Below, in pieces: positions 25,097-33,702 of a DNA stretch of 64,000 bases. Under the pieces are notes generated by a model. That model had not been told where the DNA came from, ran no database searches, and saw nothing but the letters and a program-made list of their open reading frames with translations. The stretch lies in contig CP018227.1 in NCBI GenBank assembly GCA_016865035.1, positions 2,509,501 to 2,573,500 of the forward strand. The letters run 5' to 3'. Source of the DNA: Kordiimonadales bacterium IMCC3096 (GTDB taxonomy: Bacteria > Pseudomonadota > Alphaproteobacteria > Minwuiales > Minwuiaceae). Position 1 is the first letter of the stretch. Each line of letters starts with the position of its first letter. Made by a program: the position numbers and the translations under genes.

Positions 25097-26629
25097 TCAG
25101 GCTTTCATGAAACTGCCATGCAGACCGGCGGGCAGTGCATAGGGCAGGGTCGCCACCGCGACGGGGCCGGAGGACAGATCCGTGGCGTCGAATATCTTCA
25201 GCCGGGTGCGCGCCGCCGCGTAGTCCAGCACCGTCTGCAGAACCCAGCCAGCCGCTGAATCCGAATCGCCGCCGTCAGCGGGAACCAGAATCGCCTCCTC
25301 GGCGATCTCGGTCGGACCATGGACGAAGGCGTCGATGCGCCCTGTCGCCTGATCCACCATCGCCGTGGTGGAGAACAGGGGGTGATCCACCCCGGCATCC
25401 GGGTCGGCGAGCAGCAGGACCGCGCGGTCCGTGCGACGACCGATGCGGCCCGGATGCACCTGCGGGAACTCCGTCGCGGGGCCGTCGATCAGGGGGGATT
25501 CGCTGAAACTGCCCTTCGCAGGGTCGATCCTGGCGCTGCGATAGCTGGCGCCGGTGCCCGTGGGGGCCTCCCCGTTCATCACCTGGCGGAAAGCCTCCGT
25601 GGTCATGGACGGATCGGCATAGTGGCAATAGTCGAAGCGGATGATGCCTGCCGCATCCTCCCAGGCATTGCCGAAATGATAGACCCAGAAGGCGGGCAGC
25701 TCGACGATCCGGCGGCGGCTCGGGTCATCCTTGTCGATGATCAGGGCCTGACCGCCGGTCTCCGGCTGCCAGACATGCCTTTCCAGGAACGTCGCCCCTG
25801 CTGTCCCGTCATAGCGCCAGGGTGTCAGGATGAAGACGACATGCCGCTCCGTGATCAGGAAATCATGCACCATGGGGGTCGGTGCGACGTCCAGCAGGTG
25901 CAGACTGTGCAGCCCGCCATCCGGATTGACCCGGTAGAGCACGATCTTGCCCGCATATCCGGCGTAGCCGAAGCTCCAGAGTGTGCCGTCCCGGTCCAGC
26001 CGCGGATGCGCGGAGAAGGGCATGCCGCGCGCCTCCGGTGCCAGGGTGACGAAGTCCCGGAAGGCCAGCGTCTGCGGATCGAGCTCGATGGCCGATCCAC
26101 CCTCCCAGAGCGCCAGCAGGCGACCCCCATGCCGGATGATGCTGATGTTGCCGGGGTTGAGCGCATCGGGTGAACTGATGGCGGCACCGTCGACGTCGGT
26201 GTCGAAGGCGTCGTAGAGGGGCCGGAACGCGGCCTGCTCCGCCCGCCACTTCGGGGTGTCGATGATCCGCCCTTCGTGGCGCACCGTGCCGTCGGCCAGG
26301 CGGAAGCGGTGGACCAGCCCGTCGCCGTCGAACCAGTGGCGATAGCGATGGCCGAAGACCTCGTGCCCCGCAGGACCGTTGCGGCAGAAGTCCCCTTTCA
26401 GGTCGGCGGGAATCTGCCCCTCCACGTGTATCTCGCTGCTGTCCGCGGCAACGGTCGGTGCCTCCAGCGTCTGCCAGCCCAGCAGCCATGGCCGCTCCCG
26501 CAGGCCGACCTGGAAGTTGAGTGCCCGATGGCGCATGGCATTGGCGTCGGCCAGCGCGGCACCGGAGATGCCGCCGATCCCGAGTCCGGCGACGGCGATG
26601 GAGGTCATGAACGTGCGTCGGTCCATCAT
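25097..26629 (-). CDS. Carotenoid oxygenase (CCD/RPE65 family) with Tat-type signal
   Basis: A 510-residue non-haem iron dioxygenase that cleaves carotenoid or related polyene double bonds. The four iron-ligand His positions are visible in FSAHPRLDRDG, MVHDFLIT, WVYHFGNAWED and PAGLHGSF. The N-terminus MMDRRTFMTSIAVAGLGIGG, followed by ALADA, looks like a twin-arginine signal peptide, implying export in folded form. The ATG at 26629 is used, since GAGAGA precedes it and an upstream TTG overlaps the previous stop. It follows the DUF2141 gene by 11 bases in one operon. Export is unusual for this family, so the substrate may be extracytoplasmic. Confidence 0.9.
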   Translation of the reverse strand: MMDRRTFMTSIAVAGLGIGGISGAALADANAMRHRALNFQVGLRERPWLLGWQTLEAPTVAADSSEIHVEGQIPADLKGDFCRNGPAGHEVFGHRYRHWFDGDGLVHRFRLADGTVRHEGRIIDTPKWRAEQAAFRPLYDAFDTDVDGAAISSPDALNPGNISIIRHGGRLLALWEGGSAIELDPQTLAFRDFVTLAPEARGMPFSAHPRLDRDGTLWSFGYAGYAGKIVLYRVNPDGGLHSLHLLDVAPTPMVHDFLITERHVVFILTPWRYDGTAGATFLERHVWQPETGGQALIIDKDDPSRRRIVELPAFWVYHFGNAWEDAAGIIRFDYCHYADPSMTTEAFRQVMNGEAPTGTGASYRSARIDPAKGSFSESPLIDGPATEFPQVHPGRIGRRTDRAVLLLADPDAGVDHPLFSTTAMVDQATGRIDAFVHGPTEIAEEAILVPADGGDSDSAAGWVLQTVLDYAAARTRLKIFDATDLSSGPVAVATLPYALPAGLHGSFMKA

Positions 26630-26640
26630 GATGCGGTCTC

Positions 26641-27126
26641 TCAATAGGTCAGCGGTGCGCGGGTGGTCACGGTACCCTCGACGGGCACCGTCACGGCAAC
26701 ATCGTCGAAGAAGGGCGGGCCGAAGTTCGCCCGCGCCGCATTGCTGAATGCCACACCCTCCGTCGGAATGCCCAGCAGGTTGCTGTCCAGTTCGCCATTG
26801 GCGTTGGCATCGTGAAACACGGCAACGCCATAGCGCCCGGCTGCAAGGTCGGGAAAGCTGAAGGTCATCGTGCCGGGGGCGGCGACACGGAAGCTGGCCG
26901 CCGTCTCCTGACCGGACTTCAGGAACTCCGATCCCTCCGCGTAGAGGGCAACCCGCAGGTGGCCGTCACTGCCGACGATGTTCTCCACCGCGATGCGCAA
27001 CTCGCCCGCATGCGCCATGGCAGCGGGCAATGTGAGCATCGTCACGGCAAGCATGGCAGCGCGCGCGGACCGCGCGGCGCCGGTGCGGCGGGATGATGAA
27101 GGCATGACAGAAGTTCGTCCGAACAT
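26641..27126 (-). CDS. DUF2141 exported protein
   Basis: A 161-residue secreted protein of the DUF2141 family. An extended signal sequence (about 1-41, ending LPAAMAHAG) leads to a beta-sandwich domain with VALYAEGSEFL, AAGRYGVAVFHDANANGELD and GIPTEGVAFSNAARANFGPP, which are family landmarks. The ATG at 27126 follows AAGGACA; MPSSS seven codons on would give a shorter signal. It is the first gene of an operon with the carotenoid oxygenase and is divergent from a LytTR regulator gene across 105 bases. Function is unknown; members often sit near carotenoid or lipid enzymes (weak recollection). Confidence 0.85.
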   Translation of the reverse strand: MFGRTSVMPSSSRRTGAARSARAAMLAVTMLTLPAAMAHAGELRIAVENIVGSDGHLRVALYAEGSEFLKSGQETAASFRVAAPGTMTFSFPDLAAGRYGVAVFHDANANGELDSNLLGIPTEGVAFSNAARANFGPPFFDDVAVTVPVEGTVTTRAPLTY

Positions 27127-27231
27127 GGGCTGGTGTCCTTTCGCCGATGAATGTACCTCTTGGCGTCGACAGATTTCGCGTGTGACGCCGAGGGGTGAAG
27201 CCTCTCCTTCGGCAAATGCGTCCCGGGTTTC

Positions 27232-28071
27232 GTGAAACAGGACACTGTGCACTTGGCGCTTCGTGAATGGGAACGGCTGAAAGCGATCCTGCTGGAGGGG
27301 CTGGCCGTCGGGGGCGTCTGGTTCCTGGCGGTGATGATCGGTCCGTTCGGCACGTTCAGCGCGCTCACACCCCTGGAACTGATCCAGTACTGGGGTATCA
27401 GCATCGCGCTCAACTGGCTGCAGATTCGCCTGGCGCATTTCTTCCTGCACCGCCTGCTGGGCGAATCCAGATTCTGGCTTCCGACGGTGGGGGCCTGTGC
27501 GTTGGCATCGGTGCCGGCAACGTTCGAGGTCATCTGGCTGGAGAGCACCTTCCGACCGGAGACGGTGGAACACATCGGTTTTCTCTGGCTCTATCCGCAG
27601 GTGTTCGTCCTGTCGCTGGCGATCACGATTCCCATCATGCATTTCTTCATGAGCCGTTCGGCGCCGGCAACGGCTTCGGATGAAGCGGCGCTGTCGGCGC
27701 AGGGCGAGGATGCGCAGGGTGATGATGCGCAGGGGAACGGAACGCTGGTGGCCAGCGCGGCACCGCGATTCCTGCTGCGTGTGCCCACCCGCCTGGGCCG
27801 GGACCTGCTCTGCCTGCAGGCGGAGGATCATTACGTCCGTGTGCATACGGCACTGGGCGACGACCTGGTCCTGCACCGGTTCTCCGACGCCGTGGAGGAA
27901 CTGGACGGGCTGCGGGGCCTGCGGGTACACCGGTCCTGGTGGATTGCCGAGGACGCGGTGCAGGATGTCGTGCGGCGCGACCGCAAGACCTGGCTGCTGC
28001 TGCGCAACGGGCTGGAAGTGCCGGTCAGCCGTACATATCTGCCTGCGGTCAGGGAGGCCGGCTGGTCATGA
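27232..28071 (+). CDS. Membrane-bound LytTR family DNA-binding regulator
   Basis: A 279-residue protein with four predicted membrane helices (about 18-39, 50-70, 82-103, 110-135), an acidic linker with repeated AQGxDAQG units, and a C-terminal LytTR DNA-binding domain (about 180-275) shown by LLCLQAEDHYVRVHT and LRVHRSWWIAEDAV. The start is GTG at 27232 without a strong ribosome site. The arrangement is that of one-component membrane regulators. Being divergent from the DUF2141/carotenoid oxygenase operon, it is a reasonable candidate for its regulator (inference). It overlaps the YcgN-like gene by 4 bases. Confidence 0.88.
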   Translation: MKQDTVHLALREWERLKAILLEGLAVGGVWFLAVMIGPFGTFSALTPLELIQYWGISIALNWLQIRLAHFFLHRLLGESRFWLPTVGACALASVPATFEVIWLESTFRPETVEHIGFLWLYPQVFVLSLAITIPIMHFFMSRSAPATASDEAALSAQGEDAQGDDAQGNGTLVASAAPRFLLRVPTRLGRDLLCLQAEDHYVRVHTALGDDLVLHRFSDAVEELDGLRGLRVHRSWWIAEDAVQDVVRRDRKTWLLLRNGLEVPVSRTYLPAVREAGWS

Positions 28072-28526
28072 ACACGAACACCGATGAGGACGAGCGCCCC
28101 TTCTGGGAGACGACACGTCTGGAGGACATGACGCAGGGCCAGTGGGAATCGCTCTGCGACGGCTGCGGCAAGTGCTGCCTCTACAAGCTGGAGGACATCG
28201 ACACGGGTGAGATCGTCTTCACCAATGTCGCCTGTCGCCTGCTGGATCATGAGAGTTGCCGCTGTGGCGACTATGCCAACCGCTCCATCGTCGTCCCCGA
28301 CTGCCTGACGCTGGACACGGAGAACGTCGGCAAGCTGCGCTGGATGCCCTCCACCTGCGCCTACCGCCTGCTCTACGAGGGCAAGCCGCTGGAACCCTGG
28401 CACCCGCTGGTCAGCGGCGATCCGGACAGCGTGCACTGGGCGGGAATTTCGATCCGGGGCCGCTGCATCTCCGAAGACGAAGCCGACGAGGACCTTGAGA
28501 ACCACGCGCTTGACGGGGAGCCGTGA
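28068..28526 (+). CDS. YcgN/UPF0260 family cysteine-cluster protein
   Basis: A 152-residue protein of the YkgJ/YcgN zinc- or iron-chelating cysteine cluster family. The Cys-rich segment CDGCGKCC is followed by further Cys in NVACRLLDHESCRCGDY, PDCL and STCAYR, spaced as in E. coli YcgN. FWETTRLEDMTQGQWESLCD is the usual start of the family. The ATG at 28068 overlaps the LytTR stop. The molecular role is unknown across the family; metal binding is inferred from the cysteines. Confidence 0.92.
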   Translation: MNTNTDEDERPFWETTRLEDMTQGQWESLCDGCGKCCLYKLEDIDTGEIVFTNVACRLLDHESCRCGDYANRSIVVPDCLTLDTENVGKLRWMPSTCAYRLLYEGKPLEPWHPLVSGDPDSVHWAGISIRGRCISEDEADEDLENHALDGEP

Positions 28527-28570
28527 TCGCGGCGCGTCACCAGTTGGTTCCTGACACGTGAAAGGCTGGA

Positions 28571-28933
28571 ATGATGAATGCACATATCGAGAATCTGGAC
28601 CGGATGCTGGCCGTCTGGAACACCTCGGATTTGTCGGAAAGGGCCGCGCTGACCGACGCCGCGCTGGAACACAACGTCCACTTCGTCGACCCCAACCACA
28701 ACATCATCGGTCGCAGGGCTTTTTTGGCGATGGTCGAACAGATCCAGAAGCAGATCCCCGGGGCACGCTACACCCGCACCAGCAATGTCGACTTGCAGAA
28801 CAATCACTGCCGGTATCACTGGGCCATACACCAGGGCGACAGCCTGCTGATGTCAGGCTTTGACGTCACGGAAGTGAATGACGCCGGAAAGATCGTGAAG
28901 GTCATCGGATTCTTCGGTGAACTCGAACGCTAG
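28571..28933 (+). CDS. NTF2-like (SnoaL-type) domain protein
   Basis: A 120-residue single-domain protein with the length and hydrophobic pattern of an NTF2/SnoaL cone fold: an N-terminal helix pair (IENLDRMLAVWNT), the HNVHFVDPNHNIIGRRAF strand-turn, and C-terminal strands ending VIGFFGELER. Such proteins are isomerases, hydratases or simple ligand binders. No catalytic set is obvious. It has two successive ATG codons at 28571 and 28574. It is probably co-transcribed with the YcgN-like gene 44 bases upstream and converges with the EAL-like gene. Confidence 0.8.
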   Translation: MMNAHIENLDRMLAVWNTSDLSERAALTDAALEHNVHFVDPNHNIIGRRAFLAMVEQIQKQIPGARYTRTSNVDLQNNHCRYHWAIHQGDSLLMSGFDVTEVNDAGKIVKVIGFFGELER

Positions 28934-28955
28934 GTTCCGCTGCCTGACCGGTGCC

Positions 28956-30041
28956 TCACGCCACCTTGCGGTTGGCGTTCATCTCGGCCAGTTGCTGATC
29001 GACCAGGCGGCCCTGGAACAGGGACAGGCCGATGGAGCGGCCGAACTCGAAGGCTTCCTCCGAATCGCAGCGGCACAGGATGACGCGGGACGTACCGGTG
29101 CGGCGGATGGCTTCGACCAGTTCCTTGCGCCGCTCCGCCCCGCCGTCTTCCAGTGCGTCGGCGGACCAGATGAGTTTCTGCATGTCCAGGCCCAGCTTGC
29201 GCTTGTCCACCAGCGGGAAGGTCAGGTGGGTCAGCCCGTCGACGCAGATGCGGTAACCGCGATTGCGCACGAAATCACGCGCGAACATGAAGCTGCTGAC
29301 GTCGGCGAACAGGTCGCTCGGCTGCACCTCCAGCACGATCGTCTTGCGCGTCAGGGCGCGCAGGCGGTGATCGAACTCCAGGAACTCCGGCGACAGGATG
29401 GTGCCGATGTTGATGTTGATGGAGGTGGAGAGCGGCACCGCGTTCTCGATCTCCGGCAGGGCCTTCAGGATGCGCAGGTCCAGGTACTGGGTCAGATAGC
29501 TGAACAGATAGGCATTGGCGGTCAGGTTGACCTCCGGCATCACCATCCGGTTCAGGTCACCGATGGAGACGAACAGTTCGTTGAACACCGGGCGCAGCGT
29601 CCCGTCCGGTGCCATGGCGCAGATCGGCTGGCGCCGCATCAGGGAGGTGATGTCCATCGACGTGATCTGCTCGACCAGGCGCCCCAGATGTTCCGGTCGC
29701 ATCGGGACCTTCGGCGGCTGCTGGTTCTTGCGGGCCTTGCGCCGCTCCGCCTCGATCAGGCGTTCGTTCTCTGCCTGCTGCTTCAGCGAACGGGCGAGGG
29801 CGACGAAGGCATCATATTCATCGTCCAGGTCATACCAGGTGCAGAATTTCCCGGTGTCATAGGCGTCATCGTGGGTCAGGGGGTCTTCGTTGAACAGATA
29901 GCGCAGGCGGGTCACGACCTCATCGACCTCGGTCGGGGTCGCGCCGCGGGCAACGAAGATGAGATCGTTGTTCGACATCATGAAGAGCTGGCCGTCGAAG
30001 CGCTTGGCCAGCAGTTCGAAACTGTTGGCAGCAATACGCAT
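28956..30041 (-). CDS. Degenerate EAL-like domain protein, frame possibly truncated by an early stop
   Basis: A 361-residue open frame. The N-terminal part has a GGDEF-like feel (FDGQLFMMSNNDLIFVARG), then a charged coiled linker with AERRKARKN, then an EAL-like C-terminal half (VILCRCDSEEAFEFGRSIG near the end). The catalytic EAL and DDFG motifs are replaced (VLEVQPSDLF, ICVDGL), so cyclic-di-GMP hydrolysis is unlikely. Coding sequence clearly continues upstream of this ATG for 43 codons to an amber codon at 30153-30155, so this ATG is probably not the ancestral start. Translation may begin here, at a non-standard codon upstream, or not at all. Confidence 0.7.
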   Translation of the reverse strand: MRIAANSFELLAKRFDGQLFMMSNNDLIFVARGATPTEVDEVVTRLRYLFNEDPLTHDDAYDTGKFCTWYDLDDEYDAFVALARSLKQQAENERLIEAERRKARKNQQPPKVPMRPEHLGRLVEQITSMDITSLMRRQPICAMAPDGTLRPVFNELFVSIGDLNRMVMPEVNLTANAYLFSYLTQYLDLRILKALPEIENAVPLSTSININIGTILSPEFLEFDHRLRALTRKTIVLEVQPSDLFADVSSFMFARDFVRNRGYRICVDGLTHLTFPLVDKRKLGLDMQKLIWSADALEDGGAERRKELVEAIRRTGTSRVILCRCDSEEAFEFGRSIGLSLFQGRLVDQQLAEMNANRKVA

Positions 30042-30173
30042 GTGGTGCGCGCGCCGGTAATGCGCCCCCAGCCGCGACAGGTGGATATGGACCGCGATGC
30101 GATCATCCGTGTGCCGCGCCAGTCGCTCGGCAAAGTCCAGCAGCCGGATTTCCTAGTCTGTCCGCGCCTTCAT
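30042..30173 (-). other. Upstream coding extension of the EAL-like gene, interrupted by TAG
   Basis: Reading from an ATG at 30171-30173 gives MKARTD, then TAG (30153-30155), then EIRLLDFAERLARHTDDRIA and 23 more residues that run straight into the open frame at 30041. The extension has normal coding composition and helical periodicity, and GGAAAG lies upstream of the first ATG. A single C-to-T change of CAG (Gln) to TAG, on the coding strand, would explain it. It may be a nonsense mutation, a sequencing error, or a read-through site. Confidence 0.6.
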
Positions 30174-30358
30174 TGACTCACTTTCCGCGTTTCGGGTTCT
30201 GCGCCCGGTTCTGCCTGAAACGGAACCGTCGCACAGGTGGCTTTAGAACTGGTTAACCGGCCGACAATGGCTGCGGCGGGATGCATCAGGGATTGACCTG
30301 CGGCCCGGCTTGGCTGATGCCTGTCGGACAACCCAATTCACTGGAGGCATAGCCACCC

Positions 30359-31663
30359 ATGCGTGTCCTGTTCCTGCACAACAATTTTCCGGCCCAGTAC
30401 CGGCATGTGGCGACCAGTCTGGCGGCGGAGCAGGGGCACCAGCTTGTCTTCGGCACCCAGGCGAAGAACGGCGAGATTCCGGGGGTGACCAAGGCGTTCT
30501 ACAAGCCGGCGCGGGAGGTGCGGGCGGAGACGCATCATTATGTCCGCAACCTGGAAAGCGCCGTGCTGAACGGCCAGTCGGTCTATCGCATGTGCATGGA
30601 CCTGAAACGCCAGGGCTTCGTGCCGGACCTGGTCTGCGGCCATTCCGGCTGGGGTCCGACGCTGTATGTGAAGGATGCGTTCCCCGACACCCGTGTCCTG
30701 AGCTACTTCGAATGGTTCTACCACGCGCATGGTTCCGACGCGGACTACCTGCCGGAGAGCGAGATTTCCTCCGACGATGAATGCCGCATCCGCACCCGCA
30801 ACGCCGCGATCCTGCTGGATCTGGCGAACTGCGACTGGGGCCTGTGTCCGACGCTGTTCCAGCGCGACCAGTTCCCGAAGATCTTCCACAACAAGCTGAC
30901 CGTGCTGCATGACGGCGTCGATACGGATTTCTTCAAGCCGGACCCGGATGCGGTGATGAAGGTCGGCGATCTGGACCTGAGCGGCGCGAAGGAGATCGTC
31001 ACCTACGCCACGCGCGGGATGGAGCCCTATCGCGGCTTCCCGCAGTTCGTGGAGGCGGTGGCGCAGTTGCAGAAGGTGCGGCCCGACATGCACGCGGTCA
31101 TCGTCGGCCAGGACCGGGTGGCCTATGGCCGGAAGCTGCCTGATGGCCGAACCTTCAAGCAGAAGATGCTGGAGGAACTGGAACTGGACATGAGCCGGGT
31201 CCACTTCACCGGACTGCTGCCCTATGGCGAGTACCTGAAGGTGCTGCAGGCCAGCCACGCCCACGTCTACATGACCGTGCCCTTCGTGCTGTCCTGGTCG
31301 CTGATCGAGAGCATGGCGACGGGGTGCCTCATCATATCCTCCGACACCGAGCCGGTGCGGGAGGTCATTCGCGACGGCAAGCAGGGTCTGCTGGTGGACT
31401 TCTTCGATGTCGACGGGCTGGCGCAGCGGATCGCGGAAGCGCTCGACAACCGGGAAGCGCTGAAGCCGCTGCAGGAGGCGGCGCGGGAGGTGGTGCTGAA
31501 GAACTATGCGCTGAAGGACACGCTGCCCAAGCATGTCCGCCTGCTGAAGGCGGTTGCCTCCGGCGCGCTGCCGCCGGTCCTGTCCCCGCCGAAGCCCCCG
31601 GCCCGGCCCGGCCCGGCCGCCGCCGCCGTCGCTGAGCCAGCCATGACATCGAGTCAGCCATGA
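30359..31663 (+). CDS. Glycosyltransferase family 4-like protein
   Basis: A 434-residue GT-B glycosyltransferase. The N-terminal Rossmann part begins MRVLFLHNNFPAQYRHVA; the C-terminal donor domain has TYATRGMEPYRGFPQFVEAV, VHFTGLLPYGEYLKVLQAS and the E-x7-E-like motif around SWSLIESMATGCLIISSDTEPVRE. The C-terminus is a Pro/Ala-rich tail. It is the first gene of a three-gene operon and overlaps the HprK-like kinase gene by 4 bases. The acceptor is unknown; the tight link to a kinase and a PqqD-like protein suggests modification of a specific product rather than bulk polysaccharide (inference). Confidence 0.92.
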   Translation: MRVLFLHNNFPAQYRHVATSLAAEQGHQLVFGTQAKNGEIPGVTKAFYKPAREVRAETHHYVRNLESAVLNGQSVYRMCMDLKRQGFVPDLVCGHSGWGPTLYVKDAFPDTRVLSYFEWFYHAHGSDADYLPESEISSDDECRIRTRNAAILLDLANCDWGLCPTLFQRDQFPKIFHNKLTVLHDGVDTDFFKPDPDAVMKVGDLDLSGAKEIVTYATRGMEPYRGFPQFVEAVAQLQKVRPDMHAVIVGQDRVAYGRKLPDGRTFKQKMLEELELDMSRVHFTGLLPYGEYLKVLQASHAHVYMTVPFVLSWSLIESMATGCLIISSDTEPVREVIRDGKQGLLVDFFDVDGLAQRIAEALDNREALKPLQEAAREVVLKNYALKDTLPKHVRLLKAVASGALPPVLSPPKPPARPGPAAAAVAEPAMTSSQP

Positions 31664-32514
31664 CACACAGGGCCTCCGGTTTTGCCAGTCCGACGCGACC
31701 GGTGATCGTGGATGCCCCGCAGGCCCTGCTCGACCTGACCCGCGCGCAGGCACCGCACTGGCCGGAAGCGGAGGGCGCGGACGATGCTGCTCATGTCACC
31801 GCCCTGACAGCGGACGATGGCTCCGTCCGGTTCACGGCCAGCAGCTACGCGGCACCGGATGTGGTGCTGCCGCCGGGCCTGCTGGCCGCCAACGGGCTGA
31901 TCGGCACCGTCATCGGGGCCTTCACCGCGGCCGATCCGGACTGGATCTGCCTGCATGCGGCGGCAGTTGCCCTTGGCCACGGCGAACGGCGGGGCCTGAC
32001 GGTCCTGCTGGGGGACACGATGGCGGGCAAGAGCACCCTGGCCATGGCCCTGGCGGCAGGAGGCGCGCGGCTCTGGTGCGATGACCGTCTGCCGCTTTCG
32101 CGGGACATGCAGGGTCTTGCCCTCGGACTTCGGCCCAAGCTGCGTCTGCCCCTGCCGGACAGTGCCCCGTCCCGGTTCGCCACCCTGGTGGAAGCGCGCG
32201 GTATGACACGGGAGGGGAGCATGGTGTATCTGGCGCTGGAAGAGGAGATGCAGGCGACGTTCGGGGAGGTTCTGCGGGTCCGCCGGCTGATCACGCTGGA
32301 GCGGTCAGGGCAGGCGCAGGCACCGAAACTGACGCCGGGCAGTATTGGCGAGACCGTGAAACGTCTGGTCCCCGTGACCTTCGCCCCCCATCTGGACCCG
32401 ATGACCCGGCTCACCCGGCTGCGCCAGGTAGCAACGGCCTGCGAATGCCGGCATCTGGCCTATGCTGACAGCTTCGAGGCGGCGGAATTCCTGATCCGGG
32501 AGCCAGACGAATGA
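31660..32514 (+). CDS. HPr kinase-related P-loop protein
   Basis: A 284-residue protein with a P-loop GDTMAGKST (118-126) in the HprK-type fold, preceded by ICLHAAAVALGHGERRGLTV and followed by ARLWCDDRLPLS, a layout typical of HprK-related kinases found with PqqD-like proteins. There is no N-terminal HPr-binding sensor domain as in true HPr kinase. It overlaps the glycosyltransferase upstream and the PqqD-like gene downstream by 4 bases each. Proposed activity is phosphorylation of a small molecule, peptide or sugar; the substrate is not visible in the window. Confidence 0.85.
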   Translation: MTHRASGFASPTRPVIVDAPQALLDLTRAQAPHWPEAEGADDAAHVTALTADDGSVRFTASSYAAPDVVLPPGLLAANGLIGTVIGAFTAADPDWICLHAAAVALGHGERRGLTVLLGDTMAGKSTLAMALAAGGARLWCDDRLPLSRDMQGLALGLRPKLRLPLPDSAPSRFATLVEARGMTREGSMVYLALEEEMQATFGEVLRVRRLITLERSGQAQAPKLTPGSIGETVKRLVPVTFAPHLDPMTRLTRLRQVATACECRHLAYADSFEAAEFLIREPDE

Positions 32515-32783
32515 ACCATTGGGAACGTGTCGCGGGCGTATCCGAGAACCCGATGGACGATGACCTGTTCCTGGTGGCGCCGGTCAGTGGCGAGATCGTT
32601 CATCTGGATGCCATGGGGGCCGCGATCTGGCGCCTGCTGGAACAGCCGCAGAGCCTGGAAGAGATTCAGGCGACCTTCGCCGCGGCCTTTCCCGATGCGG
32701 CGGCGGAGCGGCTGCAGGGTGACCTTGCGGTGGCCCTTGAAACGCTGAAAGCCGCCGGACTGGTGCGACAGTCCGACGGCTGA
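32511..32783 (+). CDS. PqqD family protein
   Basis: A 90-residue winged-helix protein of the PqqD family, which serves as a peptide-binding (RiPP recognition) element. The characteristic strand-turn VAPVSGEIVHLDAMGAAIWR and the following LLEQPQSLEEIQATF helix are clear. No PqqA/B/C/E genes or radical-SAM enzyme are nearby, so it is not part of PQQ synthesis. It closes the glycosyltransferase/HprK-like operon. A precursor peptide was looked for in the flanks and not found. Confidence 0.88.
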   Translation: MNHWERVAGVSENPMDDDLFLVAPVSGEIVHLDAMGAAIWRLLEQPQSLEEIQATFAAAFPDAAAERLQGDLAVALETLKAAGLVRQSDG

Positions 32784-32823
32784 TCAGGGAGGGGCAGAAA
32801 GAGAAGGCTTGCGGGCCGGTGCC

Positions 32824-33519
32824 TCAGGCGGCGGCTTCCGCTTCTTCCGGGTCACGCAGCACATAGCCGCGTCCCCAGACGGTCTCGATGTAATGGTCGC
32901 CACCGGTCGCAGCCGCCAGTTTCTTGCGCAGCTTGCAGATGAAGACGTCGATGATCTTCAGTTCCGGCTCGTCCATGCCACCGTAGAGATGGTTCAGGAA
33001 CATTTCCTTGGTCAGCGTCGTGCCCTTGCGCAGCGAGAGCAGTTCCAGCATCGCGTATTCCTTGCCGGTCAGGTGGATGCGCTGGGCATCGACCTCGACT
33101 GACTTGGTGTCCAGGTTCACCACCAGCTTGCCGGTGCGGATGATCGACTGGGCATGACCCTTGGAGCGACGGACGATGGCATGCACGCGGGCCACCAGTT
33201 CCTCACGCTTGAAAGGCTTGGTCAGGTAATCGTCGGCGCCGAAGCCGAGACCCTTCACGATGTCGCCCACGTCCATCATGCTGGACAGGATCAGTACCGG
33301 GGTCGAGACCTTTGAAAGGCGCAGCTTCTTCAGCACGTCATAGCCGTGCATGTCGGGCAGGTTCAGGTCCAGCAGGATGATGTCGTAGTCATACAGCTTG
33401 CCCAGATCCAGGCCTTCCTCGCCCAGATCGGTCGAGTAGACGTTGAAGCCGTCTGACGACAGCATGGTCTCAATGCCACGCGACATGGCCATATCATCTT
33501 CGATCAGCAAAACGCGCAT
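32824..33519 (-). CDS. ctrA: Cell cycle response regulator CtrA
   Basis: A 231-residue OmpR-type regulator, nearly the length of Caulobacter CtrA. The receiver begins [20 protein letters not shown], with phosphoacceptor Asp51 in [13 protein letters not shown] and Lys in [11 protein letters not shown]. The winged helix contains [17 protein letters not shown] and [20 protein letters not shown], a CtrA hallmark. The C-terminus ends EEAEAAA; the terminal small hydrophobic residues match the ClpXP degron of CtrA. It controls cell cycle or, in many Rhodospirillales, motility and development. The TTAA-rich upstream region suggests autoregulation. Confidence 0.97.
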   Translation of the reverse strand: MRVLLIEDDMAMSRGIETMLSSDGFNVYSTDLGEEGLDLGKLYDYDIILLDLNLPDMHGYDVLKKLRLSKVSTPVLILSSMMDVGDIVKGLGFGADDYLTKPFKREELVARVHAIVRRSKGHAQSIIRTGKLVVNLDTKSVEVDAQRIHLTGKEYAMLELLSLRKGTTLTKEMFLNHLYGGMDEPELKIIDVFICKLRKKLAAATGGDHYIETVWGRGYVLRDPEEAEAAA

Positions 33520-33542
33520 CGCACCGTTCCTTCCTTGACCGC

Positions 33543-33614
33543 ATTAACCCCGTGCGAAGGATAATCTTCCATTAATCCTAACGAAGGGTTAACCGCGTTA
33601 ACACTTGTTGATTC
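33543..33614 (-). promoter_or_regulatory. ctrA upstream region with TTAA repeats and a GANTC site
   Basis: TTAA occurs at 33544, 33572, 33589 and 33598, several as TTAAC or GTTAAC, and GATTC (a CcrM GANTC methylation site) lies at 33610-33614, 91-95 bases upstream of the ctrA start. CtrA binds TTAA-N7-TTAA; here the closest pair has a 5-base spacer, so this is a candidate autoregulatory region, not a perfect site. Confidence 0.45.
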
Positions 33615-33702
33615 TCATTCCGTGACGTCAGTCGTGACGATTGTCCGCGGTTTCGCAATTCCCGTTCCAGTTTTGTGTCGGCCGTCAGGAAATGTCAGAA
33701 AT

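Noticed and set aside
30263-30276. Possible CtrA site (TTAGAACTGGTTAA) upstream of the glycosyltransferase operon
   Set aside because: The first half-site is TTAG and the spacer is 6 rather than 7 bases, so it does not meet the consensus.
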